Positions 20,030 through 29,022 of a stretch of DNA of 62,133 nucleotides are shown here, one piece after another. The notes below the pieces were generated by a model. That model ran no database searches. It was not told the origin of the DNA and was given only the letters and a program-made list of their open reading frames with translations. A program made the position numbers and the translations under genes. Positions within the stretch are counted from its first letter, which is position 1, and every line of letters begins with the position of its first letter. The DNA is from Stappia sp. (GTDB lineage Bacteria; Pseudomonadota; Alphaproteobacteria; Rhizobiales; Stappiaceae): the NCBI GenBank assembly GCA_002722295.1, contig PBLF01000007.1, positions 1 through 62,133 of the forward strand. Direction: 5' to 3'.

Positions 20030-21040
20030 TCAGTCCTTGAGGACGCCGGCCTCGCGGTAGAACTTCTCCGCGCCCGGATGGAACGGGATGCCGACACCGT
20101 CGGTTGCCGTCTCGAGCGTGATCTGGCGGCCCTTCTGGTGACCGGCATCCAGCAGCTTGCGGGTGTTGTCGTTCCACAGCGCCTTGGTGATCTCGTAGAC
20201 GAGCTCTTCCGGCTGGTCCGCGCTGGTGATCCACTGGGCACCGACGGACAGGGTCTCGACGTCGCCCTCGACGCCCTCGTAGGTGCCGGCCGGGACCACG
20301 TTCTTTGCGAAGAAGGTGTACTCGCCGCGCACGCCGTCGGCCTCGCCGCCGGAAATCGGCACGAGGGTGATGTCGTGCTGGCTGGCCAGCTCGGCGATGG
20401 CGCCGGCCGGGAAGCCGCCGACGAAGAAGAAGGCGTCCATGGCGCCGTCACGCATGCGCTCGGCCGCCTGGTCGGGCTTCAGGTACTGGGCATCGACCTT
20501 GTCCTCGGACAGGCCGTAGGCCTCGAGGATGATGCGGGCGTCGACCAGCGTGCCCGAACCCGGCTCGTCCAGCGAGACGCGCTTGCCTTCCAGGTCCGCG
20601 ACGCCCTTGATGCCGCTGTCCGCCGAGGCGACCAGGTGGATCGTCTCCGGGTAGAGGTTGGCGATGGCGCGCAGCTTCTCGACAGCCGGGCGGTCTTCCC
20701 AGATGCCGGTGCCGGAATGGGCCCAGGTCGCCACGTCGGACTGGGAGAAGCCGGACTCCAGCGTGCCGCCGGCGATGGCGTTCACGTTGGCGACCGAACC
20801 GTTGGCCGACAGCGCCGTGGCGATGAGGCCAGGAACGCCGCACGATCCGCCCTGGTCGCAGGGACGCGAACCCGGGGGATTGGAGATCGCGTTCGCGATC
20901 AGGCCGCCGATCGGATAGTAGGTGCCGGCGGTGCCGCCGGTGCCGATGCGGAAGAACTGCGGCTGCTGGGCGAGAGCCATGCCGGCCGCGAACACACCAC
21001 CAATAACGGCACCGATGAATGCCAAACGACGTGTTTTCAC
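20030..21040 (-). CDS. TAXI family TRAP transporter solute-binding subunit
   Basis: A 336-residue periplasmic binding protein. The signal peptide (MKTRRLAFIGAVIGGVFAAG) ends near AQQ. The family motif FRIGTGGTAGTYYPIGG follows directly, and GSCGVPGLIATA and SDVATWAHSGTG are also typical. Members bind glutamate-like or other carboxylates; the ligand here is unknown. It lies upstream of the fused permease and next to two M20 hydrolases, which fits uptake of an amino-acid or acyl-amino-acid compound. Confidence 0.94.
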   Translation of the reverse strand: MKTRRLAFIGAVIGGVFAAGMALAQQPQFFRIGTGGTAGTYYPIGGLIANAISNPPGSRPCDQGGSCGVPGLIATALSANGSVANVNAIAGGTLESGFSQSDVATWAHSGTGIWEDRPAVEKLRAIANLYPETIHLVASADSGIKGVADLEGKRVSLDEPGSGTLVDARIILEAYGLSEDKVDAQYLKPDQAAERMRDGAMDAFFFVGGFPAGAIAELASQHDITLVPISGGEADGVRGEYTFFAKNVVPAGTYEGVEGDVETLSVGAQWITSADQPEELVYEITKALWNDNTRKLLDAGHQKGRQITLETATDGVGIPFHPGAEKFYREAGVLKD

Positions 21041-21135
21041 ATCAACCTCCCTTGGGTCAGAAAACCTTGAGCTTCTGAGCTAGCATCCCCGGGCGCGGGC
21101 ATCAACGCCAAAGCCGCGCCGCGAGATCTTCGCCC

Positions 21136-22269
21136 TCAGCCCAGGCGCAGCATGAGCCCGGCGATGAGCTGGGCGCGTTCCACGAGGCTGTCGATGTAGA
21201 TGTGCTCGTTGAGGGTGTGCAGATCCTTGCCGCGAACGCCGATGGAGTCGATCGTCGGGATGCCCATGGCGCCGGTGAAATTTCCGTCCGAGCCGCCGCC
21301 GGCTGAGCAGTGGGTGAGGTCGAAGCCGATTTCCGAGGCGACCTGGCGGGTTTCCTCGTAGAGCGCCAGCGTGCCGGCGTCCGGCTCCCACACGGGCCGG
21401 GTGACGCCGCGTGTCACCTCGACGATGACGTCGTCGTACTCGCCGGAAAGCGAGAGCATCCGCTCCACGCCCCGGTCGAGATCCTCCTGGCGCTTGGCCA
21501 TGGACAGAACCTCCGCGTCGCAGAAGGAGGAGACGCAGTTGACCCACTGTCCGGCATGGATCACGCCGACGGAGAACGTGCAGTCCTCCGTGGTCATGGC
21601 CTCGATTTCCAGCACCTTGCGCGCCATGGCGGCGATCGCGGACCGGCCGTCGGCCAGCGCCCAGCCGGCGTGGCTCGGCCGTCCGGTGGTGCGGATGTTG
21701 AAGCGCGCGATGGCATAGCGTCCCGTCACGGCGGAGCCGTCGCGGTGCGCGGGCTCGGGCACCATGACGTATTTGTTCTTGGCCGCTTCCTGCTCGATCA
21801 ACTCGCGGGTGGAGGGGGTTCCCACCTCCTCGTCCGGCGTCAGCAGCACGGTGACCGGCAGCGGCGTCTCGAGGCCGGCGCGGCCGATCTGGCGCAGTGC
21901 CTCGACCGTGAGGTAGTTGCCGCCCTTCATGTCCAGGATGCCGGGGCCGTAGCAGCGGTTTTCCTCGACGCGGAAGGGAAGCTTCTCCAGCGTGCCGACC
22001 GGATGGACCGTGTCGAGGTGGCCGGAGACGAGAATGCCGGGCTTGCCCGCGTCCTTGTGCGGGAAGGTGGCCCGCACGGAGCCGCCGAAGCCCATGCGAC
22101 CGGGAATGCGCTCGACATGCGCGCCGGCGACCGCGAGGTCGTAGGCGGCGAGGTCCATCATCCGGTCGACGGCGGCGGCGTCGAAGGTGGGGCTCTCGCA
22201 CTCGATCCAGGGCTTCAGCCCGGCGAGGATCTCGTTGGTGTCGAAGGGAAGGTCCTTGAAGCTGGTCAT
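21136..22269 (-). CDS. M20 family metallopeptidase (carboxypeptidase G2/ArgE-like)
   Basis: A 377-residue zinc hydrolase. SGHLDTVHPVG supplies the first His/Asp pair, GPGILDMKGG the bridging Asp, LTPDEEVGT the catalytic Glu and metal Glu, and VPEPAHRDG and HCSAGGGSDGN further ligands. The dimerisation domain lies in the middle. No signal peptide, so cytoplasmic. It removes C-terminal or acyl-linked amino acids such as glutamate in this family. Neighbours are a TAXI transporter and a second M20 enzyme. Confidence 0.92.
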   Translation of the reverse strand: MTSFKDLPFDTNEILAGLKPWIECESPTFDAAAVDRMMDLAAYDLAVAGAHVERIPGRMGFGGSVRATFPHKDAGKPGILVSGHLDTVHPVGTLEKLPFRVEENRCYGPGILDMKGGNYLTVEALRQIGRAGLETPLPVTVLLTPDEEVGTPSTRELIEQEAAKNKYVMVPEPAHRDGSAVTGRYAIARFNIRTTGRPSHAGWALADGRSAIAAMARKVLEIEAMTTEDCTFSVGVIHAGQWVNCVSSFCDAEVLSMAKRQEDLDRGVERMLSLSGEYDDVIVEVTRGVTRPVWEPDAGTLALYEETRQVASEIGFDLTHCSAGGGSDGNFTGAMGIPTIDSIGVRGKDLHTLNEHIYIDSLVERAQLIAGLMLRLG

Positions 22270-22340
22270 GGCGGATCCGTCAAGTCATGGGGCCGCGGCG
22301 CGGGGCCGCGGCCGGATTGAGGAAGGAGAGAAAGGAAGGG

Positions 22341-23501
22341 TCAGACGGCAAGCCGGTCGGTGGCGATGCGCGCGTAGATGCTCGCGCCCACCGGCAGCAT
22401 GTCGTCGTCGATGACGAACTCGGGATTGTGGACCGGAACCGACCCCTTGTGTCCGACGGTGCAATAGGCGCCGGGCACGATCTGGAGCATGTCGGCGAAG
22501 TCCTCGCTCGCGGAAACCAGTTCGGTCTTGAGCGAGGCCTTCGGCTCGCCGACGATCTCGCGCGCGGCGGCGATATAGGCTTCCGACAGGGCGGGGTCGT
22601 TGTTCAGCACCGAGAAGATCGGCCGGATGTCGGGCACGATCTCGACGCCATAGGCGGTTGAAAGCCCGGCGCAGAGCGCCTCCATGCGCGCGTGCATCAT
22701 GTCGCGGACCTCGTCCTCGAAGTACCGCACGGTGCCGGAAACGACAGCCTGGTCGGGCACAACGTTGTAGGCCGAACCGGAGTGGATCTGCGTCACCGAC
22801 AAAACGGCGGCGCTGGTCGGCGGCACGTTACGCGAGACGATGGACTGGAGCTGCTGGACGAGCGCCGTCGCGATGACGATCGGGTCCTTGGAGTGATGCG
22901 GGGCGGCACCGTGGCTGCCGACGCCGCGCACGGTGATGTCGAAGAAGCTCGCGCCGGCCATGGCCGCGCCCGGCTTCACGCCGACCTCGTTCTCCTCCGC
23001 GAGCGGGTTGTTGTGCATCCCGTAGATCTCGTCGCAGGGGAAGCGGTCGAACAGTCCGTCCTCGATCATCGCGCGGGCCCCGCCGAGACCCTCCTCGGCC
23101 GGCTGGAAGATGAAGACAACACGGCCCGTGAAGTCGCGGTGCTCGGCGAGGTAGCGCGCCGCGCCGAGCAGCATGGTCGTATGGGCGTCATGGCCGCAGC
23201 CGTGGAACACGCCGGACGTCTTGGAGCGGAAGGAGAGATTGGTGTGCTCGTCCATGGGCAGCGCGTCCATGTCGGCGCGCAGGCCGATCGAACGGCCCTT
23301 GCCCTTCGTTCCCTGGAGCACGCCGACGACGCCGGTCTTGCCGATGCCGGTATGCACCTCCAGTCCCCAGGCGGTCAGCAGCTCGGCCACCTTGGCGGAC
23401 GTGCGCGTCTCGGTGAAACCGATCTCGGGATGCATGTGAAAGTCGTGGCGGATCTCGACGAGATCGCCGGCGAACTCGGAAATGCGGGGAATGACTGCCA
23501 T
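22341..23501 (-). CDS. M20 amidohydrolase (hippurate hydrolase/aminoacylase-like)
   Basis: From the ATG at 23501 the protein has 386 residues, normal for the HipO/AbgB type. Motifs: IRHDFHMHPEIGFTETRTS at the N terminus, GLRADMDALPM, HGCGHDAHTTMLLGAA with Cys/His/His metal ligands, FQPAEEGLGGA with the catalytic Glu, and HGAAPHHSKDP. It cleaves N-acyl-amino acids or short peptides. The frame extends far upstream into the ABC ATPase gene but without family similarity. It is 19 nt downstream of the peptide ABC ATPase gene, so part of that operon. Confidence 0.93.
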   Translation of the reverse strand: MAVIPRISEFAGDLVEIRHDFHMHPEIGFTETRTSAKVAELLTAWGLEVHTGIGKTGVVGVLQGTKGKGRSIGLRADMDALPMDEHTNLSFRSKTSGVFHGCGHDAHTTMLLGAARYLAEHRDFTGRVVFIFQPAEEGLGGARAMIEDGLFDRFPCDEIYGMHNNPLAEENEVGVKPGAAMAGASFFDITVRGVGSHGAAPHHSKDPIVIATALVQQLQSIVSRNVPPTSAAVLSVTQIHSGSAYNVVPDQAVVSGTVRYFEDEVRDMMHARMEALCAGLSTAYGVEIVPDIRPIFSVLNNDPALSEAYIAAAREIVGEPKASLKTELVSASEDFADMLQIVPGAYCTVGHKGSVPVHNPEFVIDDDMLPVGASIYARIATDRLAV

Positions 23502-23520
23502 TTTTCCGTCCCTTTCGACC

Positions 23521-25206
23521 TCAGGCGCTTGCCGGGGCCAGTTCGGTGAAGTTTGCGAAGTCCCAGCCGCGACCGGGTGCCGCGTCGATGAGCGACCGGG
23601 TGTAGCTGTGCTTCGGATGGGCGAGCACCTCGCTCGCCGTGCCCTGCTCGACGATGCGCCCCTTCTGCATGACGACGACGTCGTCGCAGATCTGGGCCGC
23701 CACGCGCAGGTCGTGGGTGATGAAGAGGATCGCGATGCCGAGCTTCTTCTGCAGGTCCTCGAGAAGCTCCAGCACCTGTGCCTGGACCGAGACGTCGAGG
23801 GCGGAAACCGCCTCGTCGGCGACGAGCACGTCCGGCTCCATGGCAATGGCGCGGGCGATGGCGATGCGCTGGCGCTGCCCGCCCGAGAACTGGTGCGGAT
23901 AGCGGTCGAGCGCATCCGCGGGCAGTCCGACGATCTCCAGGAGTTCCGCCGCGCGCGCCAGTGCCTCCTTGCGCGAGCCGCCGTAGTTCAGCGGCCCCTC
24001 GATCAGGCTGTGCCCGATGGTCCAGCGCGGGTTGAGCGAGCGGAACGGGTCCTGGAACACGATCTGGACGTGCTTGCGCACGTCACGCAGCTCGCGCCGC
24101 GACAACGTCGCGATCTCGCGCCCGGCGACATTGATGCTTCCACCGGTCGGGTCGATGAGGCGCATGATGCAGCGCGCCACGGTCGACTTGCCCGAGCCGC
24201 TTTCCCCGACGATCCCGAGCGTGCGCCCGCGCCCGATGGCGAAGGACACCTCGCGTGCGGCGCGGGTCGGCTCGCGGTTCACGAACCAGCCGGACTTGCC
24301 GTAGGCCTTCTCCAGGTCGGTGACGTGGAGTACCTCCTCGTGGCTGCCGTCGCGGCCCTTGCCGGTGTCGACCTTGCCCGCGTGGCGGGGAATGAGGCTC
24401 GGCACGGCCGCGAGCAGGTCGCGCGAGTAGGGGTGGGTGGGCGTGCGCAGGAGTGTCTCCACCGGGGCGCGTTCGACGATCTCGCCGTAGCGCATGACAT
24501 GAACGGTGTCGGCGATTTCGGCGACGACGCCCATGTCGTGGGTGATGAACAGAACGGCCGTGCCGTGCTTCTCCTGCAGTTCGGCGATCAGGCCGAGGAT
24601 CTGCTGCTGGGTGGTGACGTCGAGAGCGGTGGTCGGCTCGTCGGCGATGAGCAGCTTCGGTTCCAGGATCAGCGCCATGGCGATCATGATGCGCTGGCGC
24701 TGTCCGCCCGAGAGCTCGTGCGGATAGGAGGTGAAGATGCGCTCCACGTCCGGCAGGTGCACCTGGTCCATGATGTCGAGGATGCGCTGGCGCCGCTCGC
24801 GCGCCGGGAGGCGCAGGTGGGTGTCCAGCACCTCGCCGATCTGGTCGCCTACCCGCATCACCGGATTGAGCGCCGTCATCGGCTCCTGGAAGATCATCGA
24901 CAGGTCGCGGCCACGGATCTCGCGCATGTCGCCGACGCCGAGGTCGAGCAGGTTGCGGTCGCCGAGCAGGATGCGTCCGCCCCCGACCTCGAGGGCGCCC
25001 CTGGGCAGCAGGCCCATGGTCGCGAGCGAGGTCACCGACTTGCCGGATCCGCTTTCGCCGACGAGGCAGACGGTCTCGCCCGCCCGGATCTCGAGGCTGA
25101 TGCCCTTGAGAACCTGGTGGTCGGGCCGGTTGGCGATCTGGACGACCAGATCCTCGATGGACAGGACGACGGGAGCGTCGTCGAAGTTACGGGTCTTGAA
25201 CTTCAT
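23521..25206 (-). CDS. Peptide ABC transporter, fused double ATP-binding protein
   Basis: From the ATG at 25206 it has 561 residues, two OppD/OppF-like ATPases in one chain. Each half has Walker A GESGSGKS, a signature (LSGGQRQR, then FSGGQRQR) and a Walker B region (LLIADEPTTALD; VLVADEAVSALD). The start is one nucleotide after the stop of the upstream permease gene, which favours it over a frame extension of 19 codons. It drives dipeptide/oligopeptide import with the two permeases and the family 5 binding protein. Confidence 0.95.
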   Translation of the reverse strand: MKFKTRNFDDAPVVLSIEDLVVQIANRPDHQVLKGISLEIRAGETVCLVGESGSGKSVTSLATMGLLPRGALEVGGGRILLGDRNLLDLGVGDMREIRGRDLSMIFQEPMTALNPVMRVGDQIGEVLDTHLRLPARERRQRILDIMDQVHLPDVERIFTSYPHELSGGQRQRIMIAMALILEPKLLIADEPTTALDVTTQQQILGLIAELQEKHGTAVLFITHDMGVVAEIADTVHVMRYGEIVERAPVETLLRTPTHPYSRDLLAAVPSLIPRHAGKVDTGKGRDGSHEEVLHVTDLEKAYGKSGWFVNREPTRAAREVSFAIGRGRTLGIVGESGSGKSTVARCIMRLIDPTGGSINVAGREIATLSRRELRDVRKHVQIVFQDPFRSLNPRWTIGHSLIEGPLNYGGSRKEALARAAELLEIVGLPADALDRYPHQFSGGQRQRIAIARAIAMEPDVLVADEAVSALDVSVQAQVLELLEDLQKKLGIAILFITHDLRVAAQICDDVVVMQKGRIVEQGTASEVLAHPKHSYTRSLIDAAPGRGWDFANFTELAPASA

Positions 25207-25207
25207 C

Positions 25208-26092
25208 TCAGGCCTCCCGCTTCTTGAGGCGCGGATCGAGCAGGTCGCGGGCCGTGTCGCCAAGCAGATTGATGGACAGGATGCACAGCGACAGCATGAG
25301 GCCGGGCCAGAAGATCAGCATGGGCTTGAGCTGGAAGTAGATCCGCCCCTCGGCCATGATGTTGCCCCAGGTCGGGATCTCGGTGCTCACGCCGGCGCCG
25401 AGGAAGGACAGGATCGCTTCCACGAGAATGGCCGAGGCGCAGATGTAGGTGCCCTGCACGGTGAGCGGGGCCAGCGTGTTGGGCATCAGGTGCTGCCACA
25501 GGATTTTCGGTGTCGAGGATCCGAGAGCGATGGCTGCTTCCACGTAGGGCTCCTCGCGGGCGCTCAGCACCACCGAACGAACAAGGCGCACCACGCGCGG
25601 AACCTCGGGAATGGTGATGGCGCAGATCACCGACCACAGGCTCGGGCCGTTGAGGGCGACGAGCGCGATGGCGAGCAGGATCGAGGGGATGGCCATGAGG
25701 CTGTCCATGATCCGCATGATGATCGCGTCGGCCACGCGGAAGAAACCGGAGACGAGGCCGATCAGCAGGCCGAGAACCACCGACACGAAGGCGGCGGTGA
25801 TGCCGATGACGAGCGAGATCTGGCCGCCCACCATGACGCGCGAGAAGATGTCGCGGCCATAGGCGTCGGTGCCAAGGAGATGGGCCTCGCTCGGTCCCTT
25901 GAGGCGGTTCAGAGCGTTGATGGTGAGCGGGTCGTGGGGAATGTAGAGCTGCGCCGTGGCACAGGCGACGACGATGAGCAGCAGCACGATCGCCGCGATG
26001 GTCGGGCCGACGCCGAGGCGCCAGGACCGGGGCAGGGAAAGCAGGCCGAGGGCCGGCTGCATTCCGGACTCTGGATTCTGTGGGCCGGACAT
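25208..26092 (-). CDS. Peptide ABC transporter permease, DppC type
   Basis: A 294-residue inner membrane permease with about six TM segments. The N-terminal OppC-like stretch gives HDPLTINALNRLKGPS, HLLGTDAYGRDIFSRVMVGGQISL is the family signature, and the EAA loop is VEAAIALGSSTPKILWQHLMPN. Its start overlaps the stop of the DppB-type gene by one base. Confidence 0.95.
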   Translation of the reverse strand: MSGPQNPESGMQPALGLLSLPRSWRLGVGPTIAAIVLLLIVVACATAQLYIPHDPLTINALNRLKGPSEAHLLGTDAYGRDIFSRVMVGGQISLVIGITAAFVSVVLGLLIGLVSGFFRVADAIIMRIMDSLMAIPSILLAIALVALNGPSLWSVICAITIPEVPRVVRLVRSVVLSAREEPYVEAAIALGSSTPKILWQHLMPNTLAPLTVQGTYICASAILVEAILSFLGAGVSTEIPTWGNIMAEGRIYFQLKPMLIFWPGLMLSLCILSINLLGDTARDLLDPRLKKREA

Positions 26093-27033
26093 CAGTAGCG
26101 GATCCTCGGATCGATGAGGCTGTAGGACACGTCGATGAGCAGATTGATGAGCACGTAGAGACCGCTGGTCAGCAGGATCATCGCCTGGATGACCGGGTAG
26201 TCACGGGCCAGGATCGCGTCGACGGTGAGACGGCCGATGCCGGGAATGTTGAACACGCTCTCCGTCACCACGACGCCGCTCACGAGCAGGGCGAAGCCGG
26301 TGCCGATGATGGTCAGGATCGGGACGGCGGCGTTCCTGAGCGCGTGGCGGAAGAGGACCCCGCGCTCCGCGACGCCCTTGGCGCGGGCGGTGCGGATGAA
26401 GTCCTCGCCCAGAACCTCCAGCATGCTTGCACGGGTCATGCGCGCGATCAGCGCCACATAGATGGTCGCAAGCGTCAGGCTCGGCAGGATCGCCCTGGAG
26501 AGAAACTTGGCGAAATCCTCCGAAGGGGAGGTGTAGCCCTGGACCGGGAGCCATCGGAGCTCGATCGAGAAGGCCTGGATGAAGAGATAGCCGATGACGA
26601 AGACCGGCACGGAAAACCCGAGCACGGAAAAGGTCATCACGATGTAGTCGACGGTGGTGCGATGGCGCCACGCGGCAACGACGCCCATCGGGACGGCGAG
26701 CAGCACCGACAGGGTGATGGTCAAAAGGGCGATGTTGATGGTCGGCCAGATGCGCTGTCCGATCATCTCGACCACCGGCGTGCCGGAAATCAGGGAGATG
26801 CCGAGATCTCCCCGGGCGAGCTGCTGTGCCCAGGTGCCGAGCTGAACGATGAGCGGGTCGTTCAGGCCGAGCGAGGTGCGGATGCGTTCCAGCTGCTCGG
26901 GCGTCGCGGCGTCGCCGGCGAGGATCGCCGCCGGGTCGCCCGGCGTCATGCGCAGGAGCAGGAACACGAAGATCGCGACGATGGCCATCACGGGGATGAC
27001 GGCGAGGCATCGGCGGAGGATGTATCCGATCAT
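26092..27033 (-). CDS. Peptide ABC transporter permease, DppB type
   Basis: A 313-residue inner membrane permease. The N terminus IGYILRRCLAVIPVMAI, the segment FLLLRMTPGDPAAILAG, and the EAA loop FIRTARAKGVAERGVLFRHALRN are typical of DppB. The C terminus VDVSYSLIDPRIRY also fits. It is separated from the binding protein gene by about 270 bp that contain a strong stem-loop. Confidence 0.95.
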   Translation of the reverse strand: MIGYILRRCLAVIPVMAIVAIFVFLLLRMTPGDPAAILAGDAATPEQLERIRTSLGLNDPLIVQLGTWAQQLARGDLGISLISGTPVVEMIGQRIWPTINIALLTITLSVLLAVPMGVVAAWRHRTTVDYIVMTFSVLGFSVPVFVIGYLFIQAFSIELRWLPVQGYTSPSEDFAKFLSRAILPSLTLATIYVALIARMTRASMLEVLGEDFIRTARAKGVAERGVLFRHALRNAAVPILTIIGTGFALLVSGVVVTESVFNIPGIGRLTVDAILARDYPVIQAMILLTSGLYVLINLLIDVSYSLIDPRIRY

Positions 27034-27265
27034 CGGGAGGAAGCCCCCTTCCAGTCAGGTTCGCCGGCCGGTGCATCGGTCCGGAAGCGGCGATCGGTTC
27101 GGGCAGGATGCCACGGGAGAACGGGGTCCGGGAACAGGCGCCGGGACATGTCCCGAAACCGTCACCGGAGCCGGGCAGGCCCGGACGGTCAGGCGGCACC
27201 CTCGCACGCGGCGCCGGCCCGGGAGGAGGACGGTCTCGCCGCGGCCGGAGGGTGGCCGCAAGACA

Positions 27266-27290
27266 CGTGGCCCGGACGAGCCGGGCCACG
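27266..27290 (-). terminator. Intercistronic stem-loop after the peptide-binding protein gene
   Basis: A perfect 10-bp stem CGTGGCCCGG / CCGGGCCACG with a 5-nt loop, 16 nt after the binding protein stop on the minus strand. There is no long T-tract, so it may protect the upstream mRNA or cause partial termination. Apart from this hairpin I see nothing in the 27034-27305 gap. Confidence 0.6.
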
Positions 27291-27305
27291 CATTGCCTTG
27301 AAGGA

Positions 27306-28925
27306 TCAGTCTTCCTTGTCGATGCCCCAGAAGACGGGCACCGGCGACTGGATCATGTCCACCAGCTTGTTGGAGCGGGCCTGCGGGGTCAGGTACTGGC
27401 CCAGCGGGATGTAGAGGACATTGTCCAGCGTGTGGGCCTGGATCTTCTTGGCCACCTCGAGCTGGTCGAACGGGGTCTCGGCGGCGATGAACTCGTCGCG
27501 CAGGGCCTCGATCTTGTCGTCCTTGGGCCAGCCGAACCAGGCGCCGTCACCACGGCCGTTCAGCATCGGGCTGATGAGCGGCGAGTTGATCTCCGGAACA
27601 CCCCAGTTGGTGAAGAAGATGTTCCAGCCGCCTTCCGAGGGCTTGGACATGGAGGCGCGACGGGTAACGAGCGTCTGCCAGTCCATCGGCTGCATGTCGA
27701 CGGTGAAGCCGGCATTGCGCAGCGCCTGGGCGGCCACGACCGGCTGCGCGGTCAGGGTGACCACGTCCGTCGGCTGCATCAGCACGACCGGCGTGCCGTC
27801 ATAGCCGGACTCCGCCAGGAGCTTCTTGGCGCCCTCGATGTCGCCGCCGTTGACCAGCGTCTCGGAGCCGGTGTCGTCGGCGAGCGGCGTGCCGCAGCCG
27901 AAGATCGCGCCGCAGATCTTGAAGTAGTCCGGATTGCCGATCAGCGTGCCGAGGACGTCGGCCTGGCTGAGCGCCATCATCGCCGCCTGGCGAACCTTCT
28001 GGTTGTCGAAGGGCGGATACTTGAAGTTCATGCGACCGATGGTCTGGAAGCCGAGCGGATCGCGAACCTCGGCCGTGACTTCGTCCGAGGAGGAGAGGAT
28101 CGGCAGAAGATCGACCGGGACCTGCTCGATGTAGTCGATCTCGCCCGACATCAGCGCGTTGAGCGCGGTCTGCGCGTCGGGGAGCGTGACCCACTTGACC
28201 TTGTCGACCTTGACGACCTTGCCGCCGGCCATCCAGTCCGCCGGCTCGTCGCGCGGGACGTAGTCGTCGAACTTCTCGTAGGTGACGCTCACGCCGGGCT
28301 GGTACTCGTCGGCCACGAACTTGAACGGACCCGAGCCGATGGTCTCGGTGATCTGCGTGTCGATCGGGGTCTCGGCGACGCGCTTGGGCATGATGAACGG
28401 CGGCAGCGCCGACTGCTTCGACAGCGTGTCGAGGAACGGCGGGAAGGTCTCCTTGAGTGTCCAGACGATGGTCTTGTCGTCCGGCGCCGTCAGGCTCTCC
28501 GTGCGGTCGAAGATGAGCTGTCCGCCGGAATCCTTCTTGCCCCAGCGCTCGAGCGATGCCACGGCGTCGGCGGCCGTGACCGGCGCCCCGTCGTGGAACT
28601 TCAGGCCGTCGCGCAGCGTGAAGGTGTAGACGAGCTTGTCGTCGGACACCGTCCAGGAGGCCATCTGCGGCTGCGGCTTGAACTCGTGATCCTGCGCGAT
28701 GAGCACGTCATAGATCATGTAGGCATGATCGCGCACGATATGGGCGGTGGTCAGCACCGGATCGAGCACGCGCAGACCGGAGTGCATCACCGCGGTGACG
28801 ACTTTCTCCTCGGCCGAGGCGGGCGACATGACGCCGGTCGAGGCCAGCATCGCGGCGGCGAGCATGCCACCGACGGTCCGGCGCATCGCAGTGCGCGAAC
28901 GCGTCCTCTTTTTCACTTCCAACAT
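27306..28925 (-). CDS. Peptide ABC transporter substrate-binding protein (SBP family 5)
   Basis: A 539-residue periplasmic DppA/OppA-type protein. A basic N terminus (KKRTRSRTAMRR) is followed by a hydrophobic segment and cleavage near SPASA. The mature part has LVYTFTLRDGLKFHDGAPVTAADAV, the family signature. It delivers peptides or other oligomers to the DppBC-like permease encoded downstream. Expression is probably highest of the operon because of the stem-loop at 27266. Confidence 0.95.
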   Translation of the reverse strand: MLEVKKRTRSRTAMRRTVGGMLAAAMLASTGVMSPASAEEKVVTAVMHSGLRVLDPVLTTAHIVRDHAYMIYDVLIAQDHEFKPQPQMASWTVSDDKLVYTFTLRDGLKFHDGAPVTAADAVASLERWGKKDSGGQLIFDRTESLTAPDDKTIVWTLKETFPPFLDTLSKQSALPPFIMPKRVAETPIDTQITETIGSGPFKFVADEYQPGVSVTYEKFDDYVPRDEPADWMAGGKVVKVDKVKWVTLPDAQTALNALMSGEIDYIEQVPVDLLPILSSSDEVTAEVRDPLGFQTIGRMNFKYPPFDNQKVRQAAMMALSQADVLGTLIGNPDYFKICGAIFGCGTPLADDTGSETLVNGGDIEGAKKLLAESGYDGTPVVLMQPTDVVTLTAQPVVAAQALRNAGFTVDMQPMDWQTLVTRRASMSKPSEGGWNIFFTNWGVPEINSPLISPMLNGRGDGAWFGWPKDDKIEALRDEFIAAETPFDQLEVAKKIQAHTLDNVLYIPLGQYLTPQARSNKLVDMIQSPVPVFWGIDKED

Positions 28926-29022
28926 GCGTGTTCCCCTTCATGTCTGGTCGGTTCTTGCCAGTCTGCACCCCGCCCCGGCCTTGTTTCTGGACCTGTTGGC
29001 GTGGCGCTCCCTCCCGGCGGCC